DNA of 64,000 nucleotides. It comes from Aristolochia californica. Taxonomy: Eukaryota > Streptophyta > Magnoliopsida > Piperales > Aristolochiaceae. Of the stretch, positions 47,238 to 56,684 are shown piece by piece. The stretch covers positions 17,172,348-17,236,347 of the forward strand of contig JARWKL010000004.1 in NCBI GenBank assembly GCA_029961685.1. The letters run 5' to 3'. Numbering within the stretch: the first letter of the stretch is position 1; each line of letters begins with the position of its first letter. The position numbers and the translations under genes are program-made. The notes beneath the pieces were generated by a model. That model was not told the DNA's origin, searched no databases, and worked only from the letters and a program-made list of their open reading frames with translations.

Positions 47238-47464
47238 TGTTGATAAAGAACAAAAAGATAGAAACGAACAAGACAAATTTTATAGTGGTTCGGCTGAGCC
47301 TACATCCATCGAAGCGACATGGATAATTCTTCACTAATGATAATCAAGGTTACATAATCCTTATATAATATTAAACCCTAGAGATATTTGTGTCAAAAAG
47401 AATTAAATATCCATGTACATTAATATCCCCACAACCTAATATTATATGAGTCATATGGTCAACA
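47238..47464 (-). repeat. Possible short LTR of another element (~227 bp)
   Basis: On minus, TGTTGACCATATGAC starts at 47,464 directly after GCCAAGGCTGAGAT, which resembles the purine-rich end of some copia elements. The segment runs to ...TTTATCAACA near 47,238. GTGGTTCGGCTGAGCC-like text lies inside. There is no partner copy in the window, so the call is tentative. 47,150-47,238 shows nothing else. Confidence 0.35.
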
Positions 47465-47576
47465 ATCTCAGCCTTGGCAAATATTCACCCCTTAAGAAAG
47501 AAATCATAACTAGGACTCCACCTGGAACAATAGGTAGGGGGTCGTCTCTCATCTAGAAACTAGAGACATTTATCAA
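47465..47576 (-). other. Remnant joining putative LTR to copia-2
   Basis: Non-coding on both strands. The minus strand reads GGTGGAGTCCTAGTTATG, then AAGGGGTGAATATTTGCC up to the putative LTR. It replaces the missing 3' part of copia-2. Confidence 0.35.
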
Positions 47577-48045
47577 GTCCTCTATCGCTCTTTTCCCCTT
47601 GGGAAGCTCCACCAACTCCCATGTCTGGCTTTTATGCAGAGACTCCATCTCCTCCACCATAGCACCCATCCATCTACTTTTCTCTTGGCTTTGTATTGCG
47701 TCCTGAAAAGTAGTAGGATCCCCGCTACTAGTAATAAACGCATAAGAAACCAAATCTTAAAAACCATACCTTGTAGGTGGCTTGATAGTGCATTTGGGTC
47801 TGTTTGTGGCTATACAGTGATGTTGGTGATCACCTGAGCTAGAACTTTCTACATGTTGAGTATCCTTTTATCTACCATGGTTCTCTAGCTCACCTACACC
47901 ACATGCTCATTGGTGCTACAATTTTCTGGCACCTTTTTCTCTTCTTCCTGAGTACGCTACAACATGGCTTTTTCATAAAAAATCACATCTCTACTGATCA
48001 CCATCTTGTTTGCCTACGGATTCCAGAGCTTGAAGCCTTTCACTC
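47577..48045 (-). pseudogene. copia-2 RT N-terminus and linker
   Basis: Minus-strand frame 47,553-47,753 has KSRWMGAMVEEMESLHKSQT and WELVELPKGK, the RT start, near-identical to copia-1 44,030-44,160. It then breaks off at 47,577. 47,760-48,045 is the integrase-RT linker matching copia-1 44,210-44,460. Confidence 0.85.
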
Positions 48046-48438
48046 TATTAGGATCCTCACAAGCCATGGATCTTGTCACCCTCCTCTCTTCTTCTCCTTC
48101 CATTGCTTGCTTGACGTTGAGGTAGATTGATGGAGTGATGAGGACAAATTTCGGAAAGGGGAATTGGGGAAAAACGGGGGAGAGCTTGAAGGAGCTCTCG
48201 ACCTATTAACTAAATTACTCTAGGCTAAATTATAACTCATTTGCTATCTTTCAATAACCTAGCCATCCCCTTAAATAGGGTTGAGGACATCAAAAACAAT
48301 TCAGACCCTTGGGTCACTGGTTCAAGCCAAATAAATTCTAAACCAAGCCAAACCAAAATCAATTACATGAAAATTGAAAACCACATTAATTAATTCCTAC
48401 GTCTACTGGTAACTCGTGATGCTATTGAGTCCATCACA
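48046..48438 (-). repeat. gypsy-2 3' LTR (393 bp)
   Basis: On minus: TGTGATGGACTCAATAGC ... GAGGATCCTAATA (terminal CA mutated to TA). It holds a copy of the first gag codons (EERRVTRSMA) because gag starts inside the LTR. Confidence 0.92.
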
Positions 48439-48440
48439 TC

Positions 48441-48475
<35 letters not shown>

Positions 48476-48771
48476 ATGAGAAAGAGCTTTTCTTCAAGCT
48501 TGAAGGAAGGGTAGAGAAGTAGAAATGCTGATAAGGGCTCCCATGTAGTGTCATTGGGGTCTGCATCTGCCCACCGTACGAGAATTTCCCAATCACCATG
48601 AATGTGGCATTCTTTCAATACCTGAGCTGGGGTAGAAAGGACTCGGCCTTCATGGAGTGGCGGTAGAGGGGTGTACAGCAAGGGCGAGTCACCTTGGAAC
48701 GGCTTCAGTTGGGATACGTGAAATACATTATGTATCTTTGCCTCGATTGGTAGCTTCAAATGGTAGGCCAC
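48439..48771 (-). pseudogene. gypsy-2 integrase end and chromodomain
   Basis: This frame holds YHLKLPIEAKIHNVFHVSQL (integrase C-terminus), then EILVRWADADPNDTTWEPL and YPSFKLEEKLFL, a chromodomain with the conserved W and TWEPL. It ends in 11 Gly read from the polypurine tract, with the TGA stop at 48,439-48,441 touching the LTR. The domain reads open here but is separated from the rest of integrase by a stop at ~48,780 (LD-stop). Confidence 0.88.
48442..48475 (-). promoter_or_regulatory. gypsy-2 polypurine tract expanded to 34 G (C run on plus)
   Basis: 34 uninterrupted C on plus, i.e. G34 on minus, three bases before the LTR start. gypsy-1 has only six G at the equivalent place. The run encodes the polyglycine tail of pol. 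Confidence 0.85.
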
Positions 48772-48780
48772 GGGGCCAAT

Positions 48781-49755
48781 TCAGTCCAAGACCTGAAATG
48801 GACCATAATATTTCGGAGAAAGCTTATGGCGCTTGGAGGTAGTTAGTGACAACTGGCGGTAGTGTTGGAGCTTTAACCACACATAATCTCCTGGTGAATA
48901 ATATACCTCACGGTGCTTCTTATTATAATAAAGCTTCATAGAGTGCTGGACCTCCTGGAGATGAGTACGGACCTCAGTGAGCATAGCGTCTCTTTCAGCT
49001 AACACTTGGTCCAAAGTGACGACTTTGGATGCCCCTGGTTCATAGGATAACAAACGAGGTGGATCTCTGCCATAAACTACCCTGAAAGGAGTAGTGCTCA
49101 GTGCGTTGTGGTAAGAGTTGTTATAGCAAAATTCTGCTCAGGAAAGCCACTTAACCCACCATCTAGGTGAGTCTCCCACAAAACAACGAAGATACATTTC
49201 AATCGTGCAATTGATAACCTCGGTTTGTCCATCAGTCTATGGATGATAAGTAGAAAAGAATGCCAATTGGGTGCCCTGTAACTTGAATAATCCCTTCCAA
49301 AAGGTACTGGTAAAAATGGCATTCCTGTCACTGATAATGGATGCTGGAATCCCATGTAATCGGACAATGTGGTCCATAAATAACTGAGCTACATGAGCAG
49401 AAGTATATGGATGCGCCAAAGCAATGAAGTGACCATATTTTGAAAAATGGTCAACCACAACTAATTTCACTAATTTACCCGATGAAGTGGGAAGGCCATC
49501 AATGAAGTCCATTGAAATGTCAGACCAGATTTGAGATGGTAGCTGCAGTGGTTGTATTAGGCCGGCAGGACTTAAAGATTCGGCCTTGTTTCGTTGACAA
49601 ATCTGACAAGCAGCTACATAATCAGCAATCATGATCTTCATGCCCCTCCAATAAAATTCCCAACTGATTTGAAAATATGTTTTCTGTCGACCCTCATGTG
49701 TGCTATCATAGATAGAAGACAGAATGGTGTGAAGAAGTGGGGACGTGTGATGCAT
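48781..49755 (-). pseudogene. gypsy-2 integrase
   Basis: 49,237-49,755 holds the finger and core: [56 protein letters not shown], ending AFFSTYHP at a stop. The first finger His is Tyr (IYDSTHEG, against YHDSSHEG in gypsy-1). 49,098-49,236 holds the next part (LRCF-GETHLDGG..-like, frameshifted), and 48,781-49,053 the C-terminal part (YSPGDYVWLKLQHYRQ, HKLSPKYYGPF). At least three breaks. Confidence 0.9.
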
Positions 49756-50420
49756 AAAAATCTTGTTTTTGTATAGGATAAGACGATCCTGAATCGTCCA
49801 ATGATGAGCTGTTGTCCATTGCTGAATATCCTGATATAATGAAATAAGTTCTGGATATTGATGTGTCTCCTCTCAAATAGAATCCAACAAAAGTGATTGT
49901 GGGTTGCTGATAACATAAACGTGTGGTTCAGGATTGTCCCGACAAGACAAAGCATCAGCCCCCAAATTCAAACTGTCTGGTTTATATTGAACTGTAAAAT
50001 TGAAGCCCATGAGTTTAGTCAACCAATGTTGTTGTGGTGATGTGGTGAGGCATTGTTCAAGAAGATACTTGAGGCTGCAATGATCTGTACGAATGAGAAA
50101 TGGTCATCCCCATAGATAAGGCCACCAATGTTGGACAACCTTGGCTAACCCAATCAGTTCCCTCTCATATGTAGCTAACTTGTTGTGGTGTTGTCCCAAC
50201 TGGTGCTCAAATAAGTGATGGGGTGTCCCAATTGTTGTAACACTGCACCAATACCTCCATCCGACGCATCACATTCCACTACAAAGTCTTCATCAAAATC
50301 TTGTAGTTGTAGTACAAGCGCTGAGGCTAAGGCCTTCTTCAACAGCTGAAAGGCCTGATCTGTTGAGGAAGACCAGTTGAATGCATGTTTCTTGAGAAGG
50401 TTGTTGAGTGGTGCTGCTAT
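49756..50420 (-). pseudogene. gypsy-2 RNase H
   Basis: Minus-strand text includes FLIRTDHCSLKYLLEQ, TSPQQHWLTKLMGFNF and GADALSCRDNPEPHVY, the gypsy RNase H body and the ADALSR motif. Stops and frameshifts interrupt it. Other-frame readings at 49,638-49,955 are shadows. Confidence 0.85.
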
Positions 50421-51335
50421 CTAACCATAAGAACGGATAAATTTTTTGTAATATCCTGCTAGCCCCAAAAATCCCCTTAATGTGGTAAGGGAGGTGGGAG
50501 GAGGCCAATCTGTGAGTTCTTGGATCTTACTCTGGTCAACCTTCACGCCCACAGCTGATATAACAAGGCCCAAATATGCCACTTCTGAGGTGCTCATAGA
50601 ACATTTGGATTTATTCAAAACCAAACGATGGGAGCGTAGAATGGTAAATACCTGATGGAGGTGTTGGAGATGTTCGACCCAATTTTTTCTATAGACCAAG
50701 ATGTCATAAAAAAATACTAACACATAGTTCCGTATAAGTGAGGAAAATACCTCATTCATGGGGGCCTAGAAGGTGGATGGAGCATTAGAGAGACTGAATG
50801 GCATGACGAGGAACTCGCAATGATTGTGGTGCATGCGGAATGCAGTTTTCTCCACATCTGCAGGGTGAACTCGAATTTGATGATAGCCCGATTTCAAATC
50901 TAACTTGGTAAAAATCGCAGCACCATGTATTTCATCCAGCAACTCGTCCACCACTAGTATGGGGAACTTGTCTATAATTTTTTGCCAATTGAGTTGCCTA
51001 TAGTCGACACAAAACCTCCATGATTTATCATTTTTGTGCACCAGTAAAACAGGTGATGAGAAGGGAGACCTACTGTGCTGGATAACTCCCTGAGCGAGCA
51101 TATTCAGGCACTGTTTTTCGATTTTATCTTTCTGTATATGTGGGTAACGATAAGGGCGCACCACCACTGGATCGGTGCCCAACTTAAAACGAATGCGGTG
51201 ATCACAGTGATGCACTGGTGGTAGACTAGTAGGGTTATTAAATAAATCTGTAAATGTTGTAAGTAATGGAGCTAACTTACAATCACCAGTGTTCTGAAGT
51301 TGTAAAGTGTGAAGTGAGTTAGGCACATGTGCCAT
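50421..51335 (-). pseudogene. gypsy-2 reverse transcriptase, active site altered
   Basis: 50,766-51,335 contains VVRPYRYPHIQKDKIE, VLLVHKNDKSWRFCVDYRQL, FTKLDLKSGYHQIRV (catalytic Asp kept) and [13 protein letters not shown]. 50,421-50,759 follows after an in-frame stop, with LVFFYDILVYRKNW: the first Asp of the FxDD active site is Tyr and the usual Ser after Tyr is Arg. It continues with AYLGLVIS and [15 protein letters not shown]. This substitution should abolish polymerase activity even without the stop. Confidence 0.92.
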
Positions 51336-51359
51336 AATACCCTGTAATGTAATCTGGTC

Positions 51360-51768
51360 TTATTGTGCTGTAAATGTCATAGTCCGAGCCTGAAAGTCCC
51401 ACACTGTAGGGCCTAATAACTGAAGCCATTTTACCCCGAGCACCAAATCAAATCCTGCCAAAGGAATAACCAAAGTCCGCCTTAAATGAATGTCCCTCAA
51501 TTGTAAAAGGGGTGTTTGCACATAACCCCACACTGGAAATTTTAGCCCCATTGGCCACTGAAACCGAGAGACCCTTTTGCTATTGAATTTCTAATCCCAA
51601 TTGTTTCGTTGTGGACTCACTGATAAAATTATGTGTGCTGCCAGAATCAACTAAAGCAAGTAACTGGAGATGGTGTAACTTGGCCTTTACCTGCATGGCA
51701 TTAGAACTACACAGGCCATGCATGGCATGGATGGAGAGCTCTGGGTCTTGTTGTTCCTCTTCAACCAA
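51360..51768 (-). pseudogene. gypsy-2 aspartic protease
   Basis: 51,580-51,768 has LALVDSGSTHNFIS, the catalytic DSG motif intact. 51,360-51,551 has VIPLAGFDLVLGVKWLQLLG. A frame break with a stop lies between them (~51,552-51,590). Confidence 0.9.
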
Positions 51769-51825
51769 ATCAGTTTCAGGAAGCTCTTCTGGACCTTCTT
51801 CCCAAAGTTCAATACTGAATTATCA

Positions 51826-51890
51826 TTTACAGGTATGTCCTAGAAGAAATTGTTCATCACAAATAAAATAGAGGCCCTTGGCCTTTCTTG
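51826..51890 (-). pseudogene. gypsy-2 gag zinc knuckle, degraded
   Basis: Minus strand reads KGLYFICDEQFLLGHTC in a frame different from gag. The family motif is C-x2-C-x4-H-x4-C; here the first Cys is Tyr. Two stops lie between it and the gag end at 51,917. Confidence 0.7.
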
Positions 51891-51916
51891 CCTCCATTTC
51901 CAGTCTAGTTACGAAT

Positions 51917-52912
51917 TTATGTGGAAGATTGTGGGGGGGGCACACTAGTAGACTGGTCTGCACGATTAGGGGCAGAGGAGCCAAAACGTGGTCCAGGTGC
52001 AGTACCCAGTAGTCTGTTGGTCCGAAATGGTTTTTGGCCTAATGATTCCCTCAGAACTCTTTGTTTCTGTTCCATAGCCCTCAAATAATTCATGGCTGAG
52101 TCCAAATCTGTCGGACCAAGTAATTCTACTTCCAAACGAATCCCCTCAGTCAAGCCCGCATTCAAAATCTGAGCATGTAGGTGAGGAGGAACAAATTCAC
52201 TTGCTCGGGCCAACCTTTCTTGAAATGTTTTCTGGTACAATTCTAAGGTGCCAGTATGTTTATAGTTGATCAATTCCCCCACTGAGTTGCTACTAGCTGG
52301 AGGTCCAAACCTCATCTGGCAAGCATGTTTAAAATGTAGCCAATCCTGAGTGGAATGGACATTTCGGTAGTGATGGAACCACATGAGCGCTTCATCGAGC
52401 AGGTGGTAGGCGGCCAGTGTGACCTTGTCCACATCCACCGTTTGTTGATGATAGAAAAATTGCTCACATTTTGTGAACCAAAGTAAAGGATCTTTAGATC
52501 CATCATATGTAGGAAAGTTGAGTTTAAAGTACCTAGGAACCGTAGTTGGTCCCTGTACGTGAGCAGCCATGGGGACAGGTTGTTGACGCAGTGGTGGGGG
52601 TGGTGGTGGCGTGAAATGTGGGTGATGTGCTGCCGGTGGTTGCAAGTTGGTTGCTGGTGGTGGCGTTGGCGATTGAAGTGCAACAAGCTGGCGGATGACG
52701 GTTTGGAGAGACGATTCTAGCGTGTGCAATGTATTATGAATGTTAGTAATTTCAGCACCTTGAAGAGTGGACCTTTGTTGAAGATCTGAAAGCACTTGAC
52801 GTATGTCCTCTGGAGAAGAGGAGTCACTGAGGGTGGACCCATTTGATACCATGTTGTTAGGATCCTCACGAGCCATGGATCTTGTCACCCTCCTCTCTTC
52901 TCTTCCTTCCAT
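51917..52912 (-). CDS. gypsy-2 gag (331 aa, open), starting inside the 5' LTR
   Basis: A continuous frame from an ATG at 52,912, inside the 5' LTR (52,855-53,247), through the primer site into the gag body. The N-terminus is basic (EERRVTRSMARED). A Pro/His-rich stretch covers ~105-130, and the retrotransposon gag domain ~130-290 has FPTYDGSKDPLLWFTKCEQF and FQERLARASEFVPP. It would form the virus-like particle. It stops at 51,917 before the zinc knuckle, so the nucleic-acid-binding end is lost. This is the only long intact frame in the window. An alternative start would be the Met in SMARED or at PNNM just past the LTR. Confidence 0.88.
   Translation of the reverse strand: MEGREERRVTRSMAREDPNNMVSNGSTLSDSSSPEDIRQVLSDLQQRSTLQGAEITNIHNTLHTLESSLQTVIRQLVALQSPTPPPATNLQPPAAHHPHFTPPPPPPLRQQPVPMAAHVQGPTTVPRYFKLNFPTYDGSKDPLLWFTKCEQFFYHQQTVDVDKVTLAAYHLLDEALMWFHHYRNVHSTQDWLHFKHACQMRFGPPASSNSVGELINYKHTGTLELYQKTFQERLARASEFVPPHLHAQILNAGLTEGIRLEVELLGPTDLDSAMNYLRAMEQKQRVLRESLGQKPFRTNRLLGTAPGPRFGSSAPNRADQSTSVPPPQSST
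52835..52854 (-). promoter_or_regulatory. gypsy-2 primer-binding site
   Basis: On minus TGGTATCAAATGG lies two bases after the LTR end (CTAACA). It is the initiator-Met-tRNA type and is also translated as part of gag. Confidence 0.75.
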
Positions 52913-53247
52913 TGCTTGCTTGACGTTGAGGTAGATTGATGGAGTGATGAGGAAGAATTTCGGAAAGGGGAATTGGGGAAAAATGGGGGAGAGCTTGAAG
53001 GAACTCTCGAGCTGTTAACTAAATTACTCTAGGATAAATTATAACTCAGTTGCTATCTTTCAATAACCTAATCGTCCCCTTAAATAGGGTTGCGGACGTC
53101 AAAAACAATTCAGACCCTTGGGTCACTGGTTCAAGCCAAACAAATTCTAAACCAAACCAAACCAAAATCAATTACATGAAAATTGAAAACCACATTAATT
53201 AATTCCTACGTCTGCTGGTAACTCGTGATGCTATTGAGTCCATAACG
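52855..53247 (-). repeat. gypsy-2 5' LTR (393 bp)
   Basis: On minus: CGTTATGGACTCAATAGC (start TG mutated to CG) ... GAGGATCCTAACA. Exactly the length of the 3' copy. CCCTATTTAAGGGG (~53,078-53,091) is a possible TATA region. Confidence 0.92.
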
Positions 53248-53252
53248 CACTC

Positions 53253-54284
53253 CTTTCTATTTCTGATAGCCTAGAAAGATACACTGGCTAGACTTCGCAA
53301 CAAGCTTTGACTTCTCCTCACTAGAAACATGTACATAGGCTGGACAACCAAACACTCTCAAGCTAGAGTAGTATACCTCCCTATCTGTCCACACCTCCTC
53401 TGATACACTCCCATCTAGTGTTTCTCTAGGTGATCTTTTAATCAAGAAACATGCCATATTTACTACTTCTGCCCAGAAGTTCTTTGGCAGCCCTGCATTC
53501 AACTAGAGACATCGAGCTTTCTCAACTATTGTTATGTTCATCTTTTCTGCCACACTGTTCTGTTGTGGTGTCTTGTGTACTATGAAGTGTCTCTTAATTC
53601 CATACTTCTCACACAACTTCTTGAACTTTGAGTTTGTGTACTCGGTACCATTGTCTGATCGGAGGCAATTAATCTTCCTCCCTGACTAGTTCTCTACTTC
53701 AGCTTTCCACAACTTAAACTTGGCAAACGTTTCTAACTTTTGCTGCATGAAGTACACCCAAAATTTAATGAGTAGTCATCAATAAAGGTCAAAAAATATA
53801 TGTGTCCTCCTCAGGATGCTACTCTTACTGACCCACAAACATCTGAGTGAACATAGTCTAGAATCCCCTCCGTCTTGTGTGTGGCTGCCTTGAACTGCAC
53901 CTTATTCTTTTTCGCAAGGACACAAAACTTGTAGAAATCAAGCTTGCAAGTTTTGATACCCTTCAATAGATTTCTCTTATGAAGATCCATCATCCCACCC
54001 ATTCCCATATGACCTAACCATATATGCCACAAGACTGTACAGTCTAACTCAGACTCTACAGCTGCAACTCCACCTACAACTGTGGTACCTTGTAGTGTAT
54101 AGATATTGACAGAATTTTTTTGTCCCTTCATCACTGTTAAGACACCTTTAATAACTTTCATTATTCCACTTGCAGACTTGTAACTATATCCATTACAGTC
54201 TAAAGTGCCTAATGAAATCAGATTCTTTCTTAAATCAAGTATGTATCTAATATCACACAACATTCTAATCACACCATCAAACAT
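53253..54284 (-). pseudogene. copia-2 pre-integrase and integrase
   Basis: 53,811-54,284 has NLISLGTLDCNGYSYKSASG, IYTLQGTT, LWHIWLGHMGMGGMMDLHK, CVLAKKNKVQF and LDYVHSDVCG (first catalytic Asp). 53,257-53,502 has MNAGLPKNFWAEVVNMACFL, SSLRVFGCPAYVH and FLGYQK. The core between (53,503-53,810) carries stops. It would cut and join cDNA to the genome if intact. Confidence 0.9.
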
Positions 54285-54301
54285 TTTAATTTGTATACTC
54301 C

Positions 54302-54505
54302 CTATTCCAACAATTTTGCATGAAGCATCATTACCATCAGAAAAGAACCAGAGTTTACTAACCTATAGGTGTGAAACCAATCTTTATTTGGCGTCATGTG
54401 ATAAGAGCATGCCGAATCCAGAATCCAGGAATCTCTGAGATGATCTGAACTGGATGAGATAGAAAGCATATCCTCATCACCACTCTCTGAGTCTTCTTCT
54501 TCCAC
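54302..54505 (-). pseudogene. copia-2 protease N-part
   Basis: Frame with SWILDSACSYHMTPNKDWF, the copia protease catalytic motif in which DSGAS has become DSACS (Gly to Ala). It then runs out of frame at MVMMLHAKLLE (family text: GNDxxCK-x-x-GIG). Confidence 0.82.
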
Positions 54506-54559
54506 TACATTTGCAGACTTTGATGGACCCTCTCTATTCTCTGTGTTCCCTTTATTTTT

Positions 54560-54625
54560 CTCTAGACAATCTCATTTTATGTGCCCCTTTTCCCACACTT
54601 AAAACACATGATGTATTTCCTCTTC
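54560..54625 (-). pseudogene. copia-2 gag zinc knuckle
   Basis: Minus strand near 54,605-54,570 reads MCFKCGKRGT then stop; one base shift gives GHIK. It is the C-x2-C-x4-H knuckle of copia gag, broken by a frameshift before the His. Confidence 0.7.
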
Positions 54626-55230
54626 TTGGATTTAGATCGAGATTTGTTGTTACTTGATCCATTCCGAGACTTGTTTCTTCCACGTTCCTGGTTACCCTTC
54701 ACTACAAGTCCTTCACCTTGTGAAGTCTCACCACTGGCTTTCTTCCTCTACAGGAAACTTGATAGAGGACTTGTGATTTCCTCCAATTCGAGAGTTTCTT
54801 TTCCCCACATCAGAGTCATAACCAAATTTTCCTACGTAGGAGAATTCAGTAGGGAATTCAGCAACATTAATGCCTGGTCTTCATCTTCGAACTTAACTTC
54901 AACCTGCCTCAAATCACTATTGAGCTGATTGAAAACGTTGATATGCTAGCTCAGATCCGAGCCCTCTGCCATCTTAAGACCAAATAATTTCTGCTTAAGA
55001 TAGAGCTTTCATCAACGACTTGGACATATACTGACTTTCCAATTTTGACCAAACTGTTGTCAGTGATTCCTCATCCATGACATCATACATCACGTCATCA
55101 ACCAGACAAAGCTTAATAGTCACCACAACAATCACTTCCATTTCTTTCCAATCCATGTCATCCATTTCAACTGGTTGTTTTCCGTACAGTGCCTTCAACA
55201 TGCCCTCCTGCACTAACAGGTCTTTCACCC
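54626..55230 (-). pseudogene. copia-2 gag body
   Basis: Frame 54,995-55,228 begins MKDLLVQEGMLKALYGKQPV and has AIxLCL-like VTIKLCLVDDVMYDV, ESLTTVWSKLESQYMSKSLM, the Tork/Tnt1-type gag domain. The rest, to the zinc knuckle, is in other minus frames with stops. Confidence 0.85.
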
Positions 55231-55604
55231 TCCTTTGCCATAATTTGAAAATTCCTTGTTCTATTGAATTTTGTCATATATAATAAGGCAAAAGAAACTC
55301 CAGTCATCATAGCCTAACTTGGGTTCTCGACGATTCGTCACGATGAGGCGAATCCAATGCCTCCAAAACCACTTTAATTGGTCATCAAACAAGTTGTCAC
55401 CGGCCACAAAACTAGACCAATCGACCCACACCGGGTTGAACGAAAACCCAAACCGGGTTGAAGGAAAAACATGGACCCGTCTTCTTCCCCACGTCACTAT
55501 TTAAACAGCATGGGATGACGACCAACCTTCTGCAGCAACAGCGACGGCGGTTGGGGGTGGCGCGGAATGGGCGCCGACAACAGCAGTTGAGGCAGCGCGC
55601 AGTG
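55231..55604 (-). other. copia-2 5' untranslated leader, cut at satellite
   Basis: Sequence upstream of gag on minus, notably richer in G+C (GACGGCGGTTGGGGGTGGCG) than its surroundings. A 78-codon frame (55,261-55,497) is probably incidental. No LTR or primer site is present before the satellite starts at 55,605. Confidence 0.55.
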
Positions 55605-56684
55605 GTTTCATTTTAAAATCCAAACTTGAGTTTTTCACTCTCCTTTTTTCTCTCCTAAACAAAAAAGAATAAGGAAAATAGATTGCAACAAAATAAAAAA
55701 AAATTCAGTTTATGTTTGCATAAAATTTGAAACAATAATATATGTAAGTATAGAAAATTTATCCACACACCACGAACACCAAAGTTTTGTTATCCATGCT
55801 TGGGAAAATCCTCTAGAACAACCCCTAATAGCTTGGAATTTTATAAGAATGAGATTTCTAATTGATCCTAACATGTTTTAAATATGGATATGCATGCACG
55901 AAATATGTTGAAGATGAAAATGACCTAATGATCTAAGACTTTTAAGGAGAACTACAAATGCACATTAAATTCTCAAGTGAACATCCGGTGGGATATTTAC
56001 CTGATCAAAACAAACCATTTTTTGCCTATTTACAAAAAATTTAATCCAACAATCATAGATCATTGTAAAGTAATTGATCATCAGTAACAAGCAATAATTT
56101 TTGTTATAAATGACTTGTGAATTAGGTGTCAACACTCAGTTAAATCCCCCACTCCCCCCTTTTTCTGATGTTTGCAAAGCCTAATATATAGATCCTAAAA
56201 GAGTTTTGCATTCCCTAAAAGTTACAAAGACTTTTTGGAATTATCTCTCTCTACATTTGTGCATTTCCATTTTAGATGTCAAATTTTGTTTTAAAATCCA
56301 AACTTGAGCTTTTCACTCTCCCTTTTTTCTCTCATAAACAACAAAATAATAAGAAAAATACATCGCAACAAAATGAAATTTTTAGAGTTTAAGTATGCAA
56401 AAATATTAATATATATAAGTGAAGAAAATTTATCCACACACCACAAACGAACACCAAAGTTTTGTTATCCATGTTTGGGAAATTCCTCTAGTACAAACCT
56501 TAATAGCTTTGAATTTTATAAAAAGAGATTTCTAATTGATCCTAACATGTTTGAAATATGGATATGCATGCATGAAACTTGTTGAAGATGCAAGTGACCC
56601 AAGGATCCAAGTCTTTTAAGGAGAACAACAAATCCTCATTTAATTCTCAAGCGAACGTGCGGTGGGATATTTAGTCGATCCAAA

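Larger units (their letters stand above)
48046..53247 (-). mobile_element. gypsy-2: complete Ty3/gypsy chromovirus inserted in copia-2
   Basis: 5.2 kb with two LTRs of exactly 393 bp (48,046-48,438 and 52,855-53,247) and CACTC on both sides (48,041-48,045 and 53,248-53,252). Gag, protease, RT, RNase H, integrase and chromodomain follow in gypsy order on minus. By eye the LTRs differ at ~22 of 393 sites (~5-6%), so the insertion is not recent. Gag is one long open frame, but pol is broken and its RT active site is changed (FFYD for FFDD). Confidence 0.95.
47577..55604 (-). mobile_element. copia-2: Ty1/copia element split by gypsy-2
   Basis: The copia-2 sequence lies at 47,577-48,045 and 53,248-55,604. 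Removing gypsy-2 and one CACTC restores the order seen in copia-1 (44,453: GAGCTTGAAGCCTTTCACCC). From the right on minus: leader, gag, zinc knuckle, protease, pre-integrase, integrase, RT start. Most of RT, RNase H and the 3' LTR are gone on the left. On the right the leader ends abruptly at inverted satellite with no 5' LTR. Confidence 0.88.

Noticed and set aside
48390..48599. Glycine-run protein frames at ~48,440-48,600
   Set aside because: The Gly run comes from the G34 polypurine tract; only the chromodomain frame at 48,439-48,771 belongs to pol.
52312..52686. 124-codon His-rich minus frame
   Set aside because: It is a shifted reading of the gypsy-2 gag frame (51,917-52,912).
55261..55497. 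Trp-rich 78-codon minus frame as a possible host gene
   Set aside because: It lies in the copia-2 leader directly upstream of gag, with no recognisable domain; I treat it as incidental.
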